Of a DNA stretch of 64,000 nt, positions 25,801 to 33,155 are shown piece after piece. The notes below the pieces were generated by a model. That model searched no databases, was not told the DNA's origin, and worked only from the letters and a program-made list of their open reading frames with translations. Source of the stretch: CAUZIB01 sp963663925 (GTDB lineage Bacteria > Acidobacteriota > Vicinamibacteria > Vicinamibacterales > UBA8438); contig OZ250139.1 in the NCBI GenBank assembly GCA_965237405.1, positions 1,426,001 to 1,490,000 of the forward strand, given 5' to 3'. Position 1 is the first letter of the stretch. Each line of letters opens with the position of its first letter. The position numbers and the translations under genes were made by a program.

Positions 25801-27345
25801 CTGGTCGTACAAGGAATCGAAGACGATGAGTTGTCGGCATTCGTCCTTAAGGTCTTCACGCAGGTCGGGGTCGAGCAGAATATCCATCACATCGAGGTCG
25901 CCTTCTTCGCGCTCCGGCGAATCTCGCCGTTCGTTCAGGTAGTCCACCAGCAGCCCGAGGTTGTCAGGTGCGCCGCTCTTCCAGTGGTTGTAGAGGTGAA
26001 ATCCCACCTCGAGCAGCAGGCAGGAGCGCGCCGTCTCAAAGTTGTGCTCGTGCGAACCGAAGAGGAAGGCGGCGACGGCACCGCGACCGTGGCCAAGCGC
26101 AGCCCGACGATCGCAAAACCTCCGCCATGCGTCGCTCAACGTTACGTCGTACCTGATCTTCAGCGGACTCTCGACCCAGCGCTGGAAGGCCTGACGATGC
26201 TCTGTAGCGATTCGCTCGCCGAGGTCTCCGCTGGGAATCTCGTCTATCGACAGCCGCCCGTACGCTTCCGCTGTCGTCGAACTCACTCGCCGACGGAGTC
26301 CGAGGTAGCGGAGATAGCGGTATGAGACCCCGTAAATGTTCGGTTGTTGCGTGGGGTTATCAATTGTCGACAGTACTTGACCCGATCCAAGTGGCCGATT
26401 TCCGTCCGGCGTTTCCAGGTAGCGCCGAACGGTCCGCTGGTAGTGCTCGAAAACCGCTTCGTTCGTGCCGGCGAAGTGGCGGGCGAGGTCTTCGATGGTT
26501 GCAATGCTGGAACGGATCGCCTGTTCAAGGTTTTCGATTCCATGCTCCCCCCAGAGCGGCGAGTAGTCGATGACACCATCGAGGTAACCCTGCTCGTAGA
26601 GCTCGTAGGCCGACACGCCAACCGCCTTGGCGCACTCCTGCCAAGAGAGGTTGTACTTCCTGGCGATGTTCGCTAGGCCTCGCGGTTGGATAGTGTTAAA
26701 GACTCCGTCGACAGTCGAGAGGAGGATGTTGGTCGTCGCCAGTGGGATGGCGCCGCCCGAGTAGCCGTTGCCGTAGATTATCCCGACTGTCGGTACGTGG
26801 AGCTGGGCCATTTCTGCGATTAGACGCGAGATAGCGTGGGCCTGATTAGCGCGGTTGGCATCTTCGTCAGCGACCGCGCCAGGCGTGTCGATGAAGGTGA
26901 CAATCGGTGTGAGCTGGAGCGCGAGTCTTCGAACGACTTGTACGGCTTGCAGATGATGCTCGGGCATCCACGCGCCGTTGTTCCGGCTCCGGTCCTGCGC
27001 CAGGAGCCCGACCCACCGCTTCTCGCCGCCAATCTCGAGGACAACTTCCCCGGTGTACAGCGGTCCGTATGTTGCTTCGCGCCGAATTTGCCACCCGAGA
27101 CGCTTAAGCGTGATTCGGATTCCCGGTCGGTTCAGGTCTTCTGCTGGTGCGACGGTCTCGCTGACGTACTCGTCAACTCCAAGCTGGCGCAAGACGCGCA
27201 GCCGCTCGCGAACCCGCCGATCGGAAACCAATCCTTTGAGGTTGTGCGGTACTGACGGATTGCTCGAGCGTGGGAACAACGAAAAGTCTGACGCGAGCTG
27301 CTCGGCGTTCTGGAAAAGTAAATCCGGTGAATCTGATCGAGCCAT
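22801..27345 (-). CDS. Single-chain acyl-CoA carboxylase: CT-alpha, CT-beta, biotin carboxylase and BCCP fused
   Basis: 1514 residues from the ATG at 27345 (open to 27372; no clear ribosome-binding site). Order: an AccA-like carboxyltransferase domain (TPIVTFIDTPGAVADEDANR, GIIYGNGYSGGAIPLATTN), a helical linker of about 350 residues, an AccD-like domain without zinc ribbon (VGVMVSNLGFQAGSFDMASG, LPVICFVSSGGMQTKEGAGA, FGDCTGGAQASLVTH), an ATP-grasp biotin carboxylase (VVLKAVHGGGGRGIEIV, HVEIQVLCDRHGHTRGLGLR, FMEVNARLQVEHPVTEAVTG) and a biotinyl domain whose CLVEAMKMFEEF holds the biotin Lys near residue 1460. All catalytic motifs look intact. It should carboxylate acetyl- or another acyl-CoA. 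Known single-chain enzymes usually start with BC; this order starts with CT. A P promoter lies 82 bp upstream. Confidence 0.88.
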   Translation of the reverse strand: MARSDSPDLLFQNAEQLASDFSLFPRSSNPSVPHNLKGLVSDRRVRERLRVLRQLGVDEYVSETVAPAEDLNRPGIRITLKRLGWQIRREATYGPLYTGEVVLEIGGEKRWVGLLAQDRSRNNGAWMPEHHLQAVQVVRRLALQLTPIVTFIDTPGAVADEDANRANQAHAISRLIAEMAQLHVPTVGIIYGNGYSGGAIPLATTNILLSTVDGVFNTIQPRGLANIARKYNLSWQECAKAVGVSAYELYEQGYLDGVIDYSPLWGEHGIENLEQAIRSSIATIEDLARHFAGTNEAVFEHYQRTVRRYLETPDGNRPLGSGQVLSTIDNPTQQPNIYGVSYRYLRYLGLRRRVSSTTAEAYGRLSIDEIPSGDLGERIATEHRQAFQRWVESPLKIRYDVTLSDAWRRFCDRRAALGHGRGAVAAFLFGSHEHNFETARSCLLLEVGFHLYNHWKSGAPDNLGLLVDYLNERRDSPEREEGDLDVMDILLDPDLREDLKDECRQLIVFDSLYDQIIAELKAVAFKAMETNRISHDSVGALLEAALAKVLPASAGDTTGMDSLPEETRAVSFDHWVRRLSTYRRRGALMKSVAHWKKAAFPTVSEPLFGLITFFFDHLLPSYYDTERGSRYDGRIRPRNIGIKDFWNRLDRAYKDLLIQEVLIEVKRRETMTPTRIFEEFFTEIDELDRTMMTADPISFPGFRISIEQALDRGVVPCGTVTALANFERNGRTQRVGVMVSNLGFQAGSFDMASGVKVCRLLLRCANEKLPVICFVSSGGMQTKEGAGALFSMAIVNDRITRFVRENELPVLVFGFGDCTGGAQASLVTHPLIDTFYVSGASIPFAGQIVVPSHLPMTSTLSNYLSEVSGAMMGLVWHPFASDLDDRLRAIDPNIPLPTVSVAEVIDNVLGGKVHCETIEGQRRRPWRKLYRPVSKVLLHARGCTAVKLIEGAHEHGLDIVLVQSDPDMESVATKRLSESDTLVCLGGSTPDESYLNAHSVIRIAETEGCDAVHPGIGFLSESSAFAALCDQHGLNFIGPAERSMERMSNKSNAVQAAQRLGIPVVPGSHGVVTSPGAAVGIANDIGYPVVLKAVHGGGGRGIEIVREPTQLEYVFLRMAAEARSVFGSSDLYLEKFIERFRHVEIQVLCDRHGHTRGLGLRDCSVQRNQQKIIEESGSILLSDELRTAAFEHARNLVADVGYVGAGTVEFIFDLEAQQIYFMEVNARLQVEHPVTEAVTGIDIVREQFRVAAGESIENLEVTEQGYAIELRINAEHLRFDAEKGLRILPDPGTVRACVFPETDDVDLIATIDTGSVVSPFYDNLLAQVVARGKSRAEAIQVLRTWLSEVQVEGIGTNVPLLRLILEDKEFIDGRHDTGYMERFLERVNVGSLIVQVEALRGPRATLDRSSVVIEDSDELKVVAPVPCVFYSAPGPDQADFVAVGDRIQVDTTVCLVEAMKMFEEFSIERYNADEEVYPPDMDYEVVRINAQNGQLVTEGELLFVLRPIPPDASP

Positions 27346-27426
27346 AATGACAGGAAGTTCAGAGCGTAGCACGCGACCGTTAGAGAGTACAACCCCCCAA
27401 GCACGACGACGAACGGCGAGAGGTCT

Positions 27427-27480
27427 AGACTAACTCGGGTCGGCGGGCGCTTCAACGGGGACGAGGGTTACGGCTCAATG
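27427..27480 (-). promoter_or_regulatory. Dispersed promoter repeat (P) of the fused carboxylase
   Basis: Minus strand TGAGCCGTAACCCTCGTCCC, CG, TTGAAG (27450-27455), 17 bp, TAGTCT (27427-27432). Followed upstream (27500-27580) by module D, whose frame ends within this element. Confidence 0.65.
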
Positions 27481-27499
27481 TCTAGAGGCCGGGTCCAGT

Positions 27500-27580
27500 T
27501 TAGGCGATAATCAGCGCTTTTCCCTGGAGTTTCAGTGTCCAGATAAATGCGGTCCCCCTTGGCGACGCCATACCCTTTGG
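27500..27580 (-). repeat. Dispersed repeat, module D
   Basis: Minus frame VAKGDRIYLDTETPGKSADY, then RLNWTRPLDIEP-stop; the stop TAA belongs to the CCGTAA of the adjacent promoter repeat. Amino-acid level similarity to 4490-4575 is stronger than base similarity. Confidence 0.55.
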
Positions 27581-27675
27581 AGGCACGATTCCCCTGAGGA
27601 GCTTAGCCAGCGTGCCGGTGCTCAGAATCGGCGCCTTTAGAATACGACTTGGTACAAGTCGTGGACGGAGAAGGT

Positions 27676-28773
27676 CTAGCTTCGGGTCGGAGTCGAGGCT
27701 GTGTCCGGGTAGAGATGCACGTCCCGCTGCGGAAACGGGATCGTGATCCTCTCGGCGTTCAGCGCCTTGTAGATGGCCGTGTTGAGACCGTCCACACACT
27801 GACCGCGTAGCTCGGGAAACTCGATTCAGCAGAGCACGCTAAACACGAGCGCGGAATCGGCCATCTCGGTGAACCGGATGCGCGGCTCGGGATCTTCCAC
27901 GACGAATTCGACGCCCTTCGCCGCGCGCAGAAGGACTTCGCGCACCTGATCAACGTCGGAGCCGTAGGCCACTCCTACTTGGACGCTCACCCTTGACCTC
28001 TTCGAAGGCCCACCCGACTCGTTGATGATCTTCCCGCTGGCGATAGCCGCGTTGGGCACTGTGATCTCGACATCGTCGCGGGTCATCATCCGCGTGCTCC
28101 GCAGCCCGATCTTGGTCACACGCCCCCGCTCGCCGCCGTCGAGATTGACCCAGTCCCCGATCTTGTAGGGCGCGTCGGCGATGATCGACAGTCCCCCGAA
28201 GATGTTGGACAGCGTGTCCTGCGCCGCCAGCCCGAGCGCTAGACCGGCGATACCAGCCGAGGCGAGCCAGCCGGTGATGTTCAGATTCCAGGCCAGGAGC
28301 AGGAAGTAGGCTGCCGCGCCCAGTAGGACCAGCCGGGCCAGGTTGTCGAACAGCGGCAACGTACGCTCGTCGATCCACCCGCTCCGGCGAACCGCGCCGC
28401 CCATGCTCCCGTACACCAGCGAAACGACCCGAAGGCCGGCGACCGTCCACACTAAGATCGCCACCGTCTGGACGATGCTGTCCGTCCAATTCATCACGGC
28501 CCCGGGCGGACCGAGGATCAGCACCGCCATCCGCACGCCGATCAAAAAGACGCTGAGGAAGATCGGGCGGTGCAGCGTTTCGATCAGTTTCTCGTCGAAG
28601 TCGGTCTGCGTGCGCCGGGCCAGGCGGGCCAGAACTCCGCACAGCAGCAGTTCGACGAGCTTGGCCAAAGCCACAGCGGCCGCAGCGATGATCAGCGCCA
28701 GGGCCACGGGCTGCCTCAGCCATTCGGGCACCCAGGAGAACAATGCTTCCACGGCCGTGATTCTATGCGGCAA
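27676..28773 (-). pseudogene. MscS-family mechanosensitive channel with in-frame TGA
   Basis: From the ATG at 28773: three N-terminal helices, then the MscS pore helix and Yeeny beta domain (LNITGWLASAGIAGLALGLA, DTLSNIFGGLSIIADAPYKI, VTKIGLRSTRMMTRDDVEIT, VPNAAIASGKIINES). Translation stops at a TGA (27826-27828) after DSALVFSVLC, but the same frame continues IEFPELRGQCVDGLNTAIYK and ALNAERITIPFPQRDVHLYP to a TAG at 27676. Homologues have Trp at this point (LxCWI), so TGG to TGA is the simplest cause. The shortened 315-residue protein lacks the last 50 residues of the cytoplasmic vestibule and may or may not function. P promoter at 28849-28877. Confidence 0.8.
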
Positions 28774-28848
28774 GAATGGCGCAGAACAAGAGCGCTCAGG
28801 GGCAGCGATGACACAAGCTGACAGACCGCCGAGAACGGCCAGATGCTT

Positions 28849-28910
28849 GGCCTACCGCGACCCGGCTGGCGGTTCAACGGAGACGGGGTTACGGCCGACG
28901 GCTGGACGAG
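28849..28910 (-). promoter_or_regulatory. Dispersed promoter repeat (P) of the MscS gene
   Basis: Minus strand CGGCCGTAACCCCGTCTCCG, TTGAAC (28872-28877), 17 bp, TAGGCC (28849-28854); 76 bp before the start. 28911-29122 contains nothing I can name. Confidence 0.6.
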
Positions 28911-29122
28911 TGACTGGCCCTGGCGCGAGCGCTCAGCGGGAAGGAATTAGAGGGGATTAGCAGCCAAGTGATCGTTAGAGAACTCATCAACGATTCACGC
29001 CGCTCTGCCCACCGCACCCGATCCTGCACCATCTTTTTCGTGAACGAGCGATTCCGTCTCTCGCATAACACTCGACGACTCCGGACAAGAACAGTGCAAG
29101 AAGCCTGTCGCCCGCATGAGCA

Positions 29123-29977
29123 TCAAAGCGACAATACTTTTGCGTCGCCTGCTTCCTTAAACTTGGGCTTGTAACAGCCGTAGATGTGGTCGCCGATCCG
29201 CTGCATGCGCTGGACCTCATAGGGCAACAACGGCCCTCGTTCGAGGGCACGTAGAGCCTCCTGCATCTGGCCGCGATCCGAAGGTCCGCAGAACACTAGA
29301 TCCACTGCGGGCTGGTGCAATACGAATCGGTAGCACTCACTGGCAGTGGGCGGTGACTCGCCAACTGGCATTTTCCCCGGGTCAAGGAGATCTCCCCACC
29401 GCGTCGCGGTGTACGCAATCATGCCCGGGCGCGGACTAGCGGAAACGTAGGGGAAGGTATCGCGTTCCGCTCCTCGATGCACAGCGTTGTAGCGCAACAT
29501 GAAAACATCGTACGGGCTCTTCCCCTCCCGATACTCATCGAAGAGCGAACGCAGCAAGGGCCGGTTGTGAGTACTAAGCGCAAGGAATCGTACCTTCTCC
29601 TGTTCGTGAAGGCGCTCGAAGGCATCAATGTACGCTGGGCCGGGCCGCTCATTGCGCATGCCGAGCAATAAAATATCGAAGTAGTCGAGGCCCGCTCGCC
29701 TCAGGGCAACCTCCACCGAGGGGCCGATCAGCCTCGGAATCCTGGAGTAAGACTGCACGGTAAGCACGAGCTTTTCACGGTTTCGCCGTGCCAGATTGCG
29801 CATCGCCAGGCCGAAAGCGGGACGCCGGACAGTTCCCCAATAGAGGAAGTTGACACACCGCTCGACAGCTTCCTCGATGACGCTGGTCGGTACCCCATAG
29901 CTTGAACCGATCCCGAGTCGGTTCACCATTAGACCTGTCTTCCCGAGAGGAACCTTCTGGGTAAAGTCGTTCGTCAC
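29123..29977 (-). CDS. Aldo/keto reductase-family protein
   Basis: 284 residues. TIM-barrel with the AKR start KVPLGKTGLMVNRLGIGSSY and later LDYFDILLLGM, FLALSTHNRPLLRSLFDEYR, and a C-terminal cofactor region (PAVDLVFCGPSDRGQMQEAL). The usual catalytic Asp-Tyr-Lys-His set is not obvious: the residues after NFLYWGTVRRP take the place of the standard DTA..YG motif, so activity may differ or be lost. Cytosolic, NAD(P)H binding likely. A weak P-like element sits at about 30108-30136. Confidence 0.8.
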   Translation of the reverse strand: MTNDFTQKVPLGKTGLMVNRLGIGSSYGVPTSVIEEAVERCVNFLYWGTVRRPAFGLAMRNLARRNREKLVLTVQSYSRIPRLIGPSVEVALRRAGLDYFDILLLGMRNERPGPAYIDAFERLHEQEKVRFLALSTHNRPLLRSLFDEYREGKSPYDVFMLRYNAVHRGAERDTFPYVSASPRPGMIAYTATRWGDLLDPGKMPVGESPPTASECYRFVLHQPAVDLVFCGPSDRGQMQEALRALERGPLLPYEVQRMQRIGDHIYGCYKPKFKEAGDAKVLSL

Positions 29978-30107
29978 CGGATGGATTCTACCAACTCAAG
30001 TACTGAAGCCAGGTTCAGCGTGTCACCAAGCCCTCAGTCCAGGCCCACACGGAGGATGCGGTTACCCGCGAAGAAGCTTACGAAGAACTCCTACCAATCA
30101 CCAGCCT

Positions 30108-30180
30108 CACGGTACCACCGCCCAGCGGGCTTTCAACGGGGACGGGGGTTACGGCTCACGCGGGTGCGCGGCGCGCTACT
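30108..30180 (-). repeat. Dispersed promoter repeat, -10 degenerate
   Basis: Minus strand GCGCGCCGCGCACCCGCGTG, AGCCGTAACCCCCGTCCCCG, TTGAAA (30131-30136), then ACCGTG where TAGGCT would be. The upstream block is one of the best preserved in the window, but the -10 is lost. Confidence 0.6.
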
Positions 30181-30220
30181 GCGACGGTCCGGTCACACCT
30201 GTCGTCTCGTTACGCCTCGG

Positions 30221-31282
30221 TCAATGCGTCCCTTCGGCTTCCTGCCGCTCGATGTTGCGATAGACCTCCTGGATATGCTGGAGGTCGTGATTGCCCTCAT
30301 GGCAGGCGTACTCGTACATCGGACCTTCGGTGGCCATCATCGGAATCTCGGCGCTCCACGGCTGATTCCAGGTGACCTGGTCCTCGACGGTGAACTCGTA
30401 GTGGATCCGGTCGTCGGACACGCGAGTGAACCGCTCCACCACCTTGAGGTCGCGGCTCGAGCCTTGCCAGGCGGTCCAGTCGTTGAAGTGACTGCTCTCG
30501 ATGACCAGGGTGTCGCCCTCCCAGTGTCCGCGCGAGTCACCCGGATACTGACGGATGTTCTCCGAGATGAGAGGTCGTCCGTCGAGCGGGATAATCCGCG
30601 GTGGATTGGTGTTCTGCTCGGTGAAAAGCACCACATGGTCCGCGGTTTGGAGAATCTGGTGAATATCGTTGTAGGAGGGGTTTTGTAGCGGAGGACCGTT
30701 GTAACGGTAGGAGATGCAGCGCTCGCTGAGTGGGCGAAGTTCATAACCGTCGAAGGCCCCGCGGTTGCCACGCGCCGCGCGCCGCGCCGTGGCCCGCGCC
30801 TGGGCCTTGGCATTGCGCGGTGGGATCCGACCGTCGGGCGGGTCGGTGATCAGCGAGGTTCGCCGGGTCGACAACCCCTTGGGCACACGCGTCGCCAGCC
30901 AGATGGCATTGTCGTAGTGGACGTAGGTCTCGTCGCGGTAATTCTGATCGAGGACCCGCGCGCGTTCCTCGGGGTCAGCAATGGTGATGACGTGGCGGGC
31001 TAGCGGGTCGGCACCGTCGACGGTAAGCTGCGCCTGGAGCTGAGCCCACTCCTCCTCGCTGTAGAACGCCTGGTCGCCCAAATACTCGGGGCGCTCCATC
31101 GGCGTGAAGGTCTGGGTGGTCCAGTAGCCCTGCAGGTCGGGCTGGCCGTTCGGCAGGCGGGGTATCTCCCAGCCCGGGTCCGCGTCCAGGTCGCTGTGAG
31201 ATTGACTCTGTCCGAATGCCAGAACAGGCGCCAGCACGCCGACAGCCAGCATAGTGGCGACCGTTCGAAGACGATGGTGCAT
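30221..31282 (-). CDS. Exported protein, ACHEGN family, paralogue 1
   Basis: 353 residues from the ATG at 31282 (GGAGG eight bases upstream). Signal peptide (TVATMLAVGVLAPVLAFG). Blocks shared with 31532-32527 and 44159-45229: PRLPNGQPDLQGYWTTQTFT, STRRTSLITDPPDGRIPP, RCISYRYNGPP, NPPRIIPLDGRPLISEN, GDSRGHWEGDTLVIESSHFN, VVERFTRVSDDRIHYEFTV and the C-terminal YEYACHEGNHDLQH. This is a large family of secreted proteins in Acidobacteria and some Proteobacteria with no activity known to me. Likely beta-rich and periplasmic. P promoter at 31405-31433. Confidence 0.75.
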   Translation of the reverse strand: MHHRLRTVATMLAVGVLAPVLAFGQSQSHSDLDADPGWEIPRLPNGQPDLQGYWTTQTFTPMERPEYLGDQAFYSEEEWAQLQAQLTVDGADPLARHVITIADPEERARVLDQNYRDETYVHYDNAIWLATRVPKGLSTRRTSLITDPPDGRIPPRNAKAQARATARRAARGNRGAFDGYELRPLSERCISYRYNGPPLQNPSYNDIHQILQTADHVVLFTEQNTNPPRIIPLDGRPLISENIRQYPGDSRGHWEGDTLVIESSHFNDWTAWQGSSRDLKVVERFTRVSDDRIHYEFTVEDQVTWNQPWSAEIPMMATEGPMYEYACHEGNHDLQHIQEVYRNIERQEAEGTH

Positions 31283-31404
31283 CTCAATCCTCCCTACGAG
31301 ACTGCCGTCGTTGTCCGCAATGCGACCATGATCTCTCAAGACCTCGTCGTCCGCAACACTCATAAACTCCTCCTCCGACCACGACGATGAACTATGAGGC
31401 TCCT

Positions 31405-31433
31405 AGCCTAACGCGGTGCGGCGGGCGGTTTAA
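31405..31433 (-). promoter_or_regulatory. Dispersed promoter repeat (P)
   Basis: Minus strand CCCCG, TTAAAC (31428-31433), 17 bp, TAGGCT (31405-31410); 123 bp before the start at 31282. Confidence 0.65.
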
Positions 31434-31531
31434 CGGGGAAAGATGCCCGTCGCACCCGGCAGCACGTTGACCCGTTCGACCGGCAGCACCCACCGCCTCC
31501 GCGTGTTCTTGACGTCAACCAGTCGATGCGG

Positions 31532-32527
31532 CTACTCAGATGATTCCTCTGCGATCCGACCTTCTAATAAAAGCGGCACGTCTCGATTACCCTCGTGGCA
31601 GGCGTATTCGAACATGACGTAATCCGGGTTCCGCGTAAGTGGCATGGAGACCGTCCACGGCCCCTCATACACTTCAGGATCTTTAATGGTAACTTCCCAG
31701 AGGATTTCATCCGCGGATGTACGCGTGAAACGTTCGACGACATGTAACGCTTCACTCACGGGAACCCCTTTGATGCGTCCACCACCACCACTCGATGCAA
31801 TCATGCCCCGGTCGTTATAATTCGTTGTTATGACGACGAGCGTGTCGTCCTCCCAGTGTCCCCTGGCATCACCCATCCATTGACGTACCCTGTCATGAAG
31901 GTGGGGGCGATCATCCATCTGGATGACGCGCACGTCATGAATCATTTCGTACAGAATTACGACAACGTCAGGCATCTGTATGATGCGGTAGGCGTTGTTA
32001 TAGCCGGCTGGAAACATCGACCCAGGGATACCGCGTGTCATGCACCGGTCCCAGACACTCATGTGTCGGTAGTCATCACGTTCACGCGCACGGTTATTAT
32101 CTCGGTCCGCCTCGGCCCAGGCTTTCACAGGCACCCGTCCAGTCGGTGGGTCAACGACCAGGGAAGTTTGACGTGTCGAGAGCAAGTGCGTGCCTGCATC
32201 TAGTGACCGGTTGATATAGCCAAAGTTAGCTTCGCGATTCTCGGCCGTGAGCGTCGCAAATAGGGCACCCTCTTCTTCGGTGAAGACCGTTTTGTCGGCT
32301 GCTGACTCGGGCACGGAAATGCCCGAGTATGCGAAGTTCGTGCCCCGTTCGAAGGGGGTAATGGTCGCGTTCGTCCAGACGCCCTGTAGGTCCGGTCGGC
32401 CATCCGGTGTGCGAGGCACCTGCCACGCGTCTCCAGCGGCTGCGTTCTGGCCTGAAGCAATGCCTCCACTGAGAAGCGTTACCATCACTCCCACCACCAA
32501 CGACCACAGGCAAGCGCGACTGGCCAT
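31532..32527 (-). CDS. Exported protein, ACHEGN family, paralogue 2
   Basis: 331 residues; ATG at 32527 with GGAGG five bases upstream. Signal peptide (WSLVVGVMVTLLSGGIASG). Shares with its paralogues WQVPRTPDGRPDLQGVWTNA, STRQTSLVVDPPTGRVPV, RCMTRGIPGSMFPAGYNNAY, VVVILYEMIHDVRVIQMDDR, DARGHWEDDTLVVITTNYND, VVERFTRTSADEILWEVTIK and MFEYACHEGNRDVPLL. Lies directly upstream of paralogue 1 in the same direction but with its own P promoter (32575-32603). Function unknown. Confidence 0.75.
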   Translation of the reverse strand: MASRACLWSLVVGVMVTLLSGGIASGQNAAAGDAWQVPRTPDGRPDLQGVWTNATITPFERGTNFAYSGISVPESAADKTVFTEEEGALFATLTAENREANFGYINRSLDAGTHLLSTRQTSLVVDPPTGRVPVKAWAEADRDNNRARERDDYRHMSVWDRCMTRGIPGSMFPAGYNNAYRIIQMPDVVVILYEMIHDVRVIQMDDRPHLHDRVRQWMGDARGHWEDDTLVVITTNYNDRGMIASSGGGGRIKGVPVSEALHVVERFTRTSADEILWEVTIKDPEVYEGPWTVSMPLTRNPDYVMFEYACHEGNRDVPLLLEGRIAEESSE

Positions 32528-32574
32528 ACATCCTCCTTTGTGAACACGGTCTACGACGTGTCCAATGTAGGCCT

Positions 32575-32650
32575 AGTCTACCGGGGCCCGGCAAGCGGTT
32601 CAACGGGGCGGGCTAGTTACGCGGGTGCGCGGCATGCCACTCCACGGTCG
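32575..32650 (-). promoter_or_regulatory. Dispersed promoter repeat (P)
   Basis: Minus strand GTGGCATGCCGCGCACCCGC, GTAACTAGCCCGCCCCG, TTGAAC (32598-32603), 17 bp, TAGACT (32575-32580); 48 bp before the start at 32527. Its far end abuts the CreD fragment. Confidence 0.65.
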
Positions 32651-32832
32651 TGCTCAAGAGCCCCACGAGAGCGTTAATCGACGGAGTCATTACGACGGTT
32701 CTTTACGGGTATCTCTACATCTTGCTGAAAAATAAGGACTACGCCCTACTAATTGGTTCGATCGGACTCTTCGTCGTCATCGCAACCATCATGTACCTGA
32801 CGCGAAAGGTCAACTTCTCGGCGCAAACATAA
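32650..32832 (+). pseudogene. CreD-like inner membrane protein, C-terminal fragment
   Basis: 60 codons: LIDGVITTVLYGYLYILLKN, KDYALLIGSIGLFVVIATIM, YLTRKVNF, matching the last two helices of CreD (full length about 450 residues). It begins exactly where the dispersed repeat ends, with only a GTG in place of a start and no ribosome-binding site. I read it as the tail of a creD gene whose upstream part was lost at the repeat boundary. Confidence 0.7.
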
Positions 32833-32939
32833 TTTGAAGCGTCGGGTTACTCCCTGATTCCAATACCAACAGGGAGTAACAACGGCAGACACGAACAGCC
32901 AGAACTACTTGAGGTTTCTAACTTCTACGCGGTCAGTTC

Positions 32940-33110
32940 TGTGGCTTTCCACAGCGCGTCCATTTCTTTCAACTCCCCCAGCATCTGGTTCCAACTCGGA
33001 ATGCTTAGGGACGCCACTTTCCTCAGAAATTAGGCGTACGCCATCAATGGCATCAGAACCGATGGATGGAGTCTGCTAGCGCGTGTTGACATGTAAACGC
33101 TTTTTGCACA
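32940..33110 (-). repeat. Dispersed repeat module B joined to a DUF5681 fragment
   Basis: Module B (plus TTTCCACAGCGCGTCCATTT, GCATCTGGTTCCAACTCGGA) runs into a minus-strand fragment RASRLHPSVLMPLMAYA-stop that matches the middle of the DUF5681-like protein at 3314-3598. Confidence 0.6.
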
Positions 33111-33155
33111 GCATCTCTGTATGTCCTCGGAAATTGAGCCGAGAGGGACCAGACG

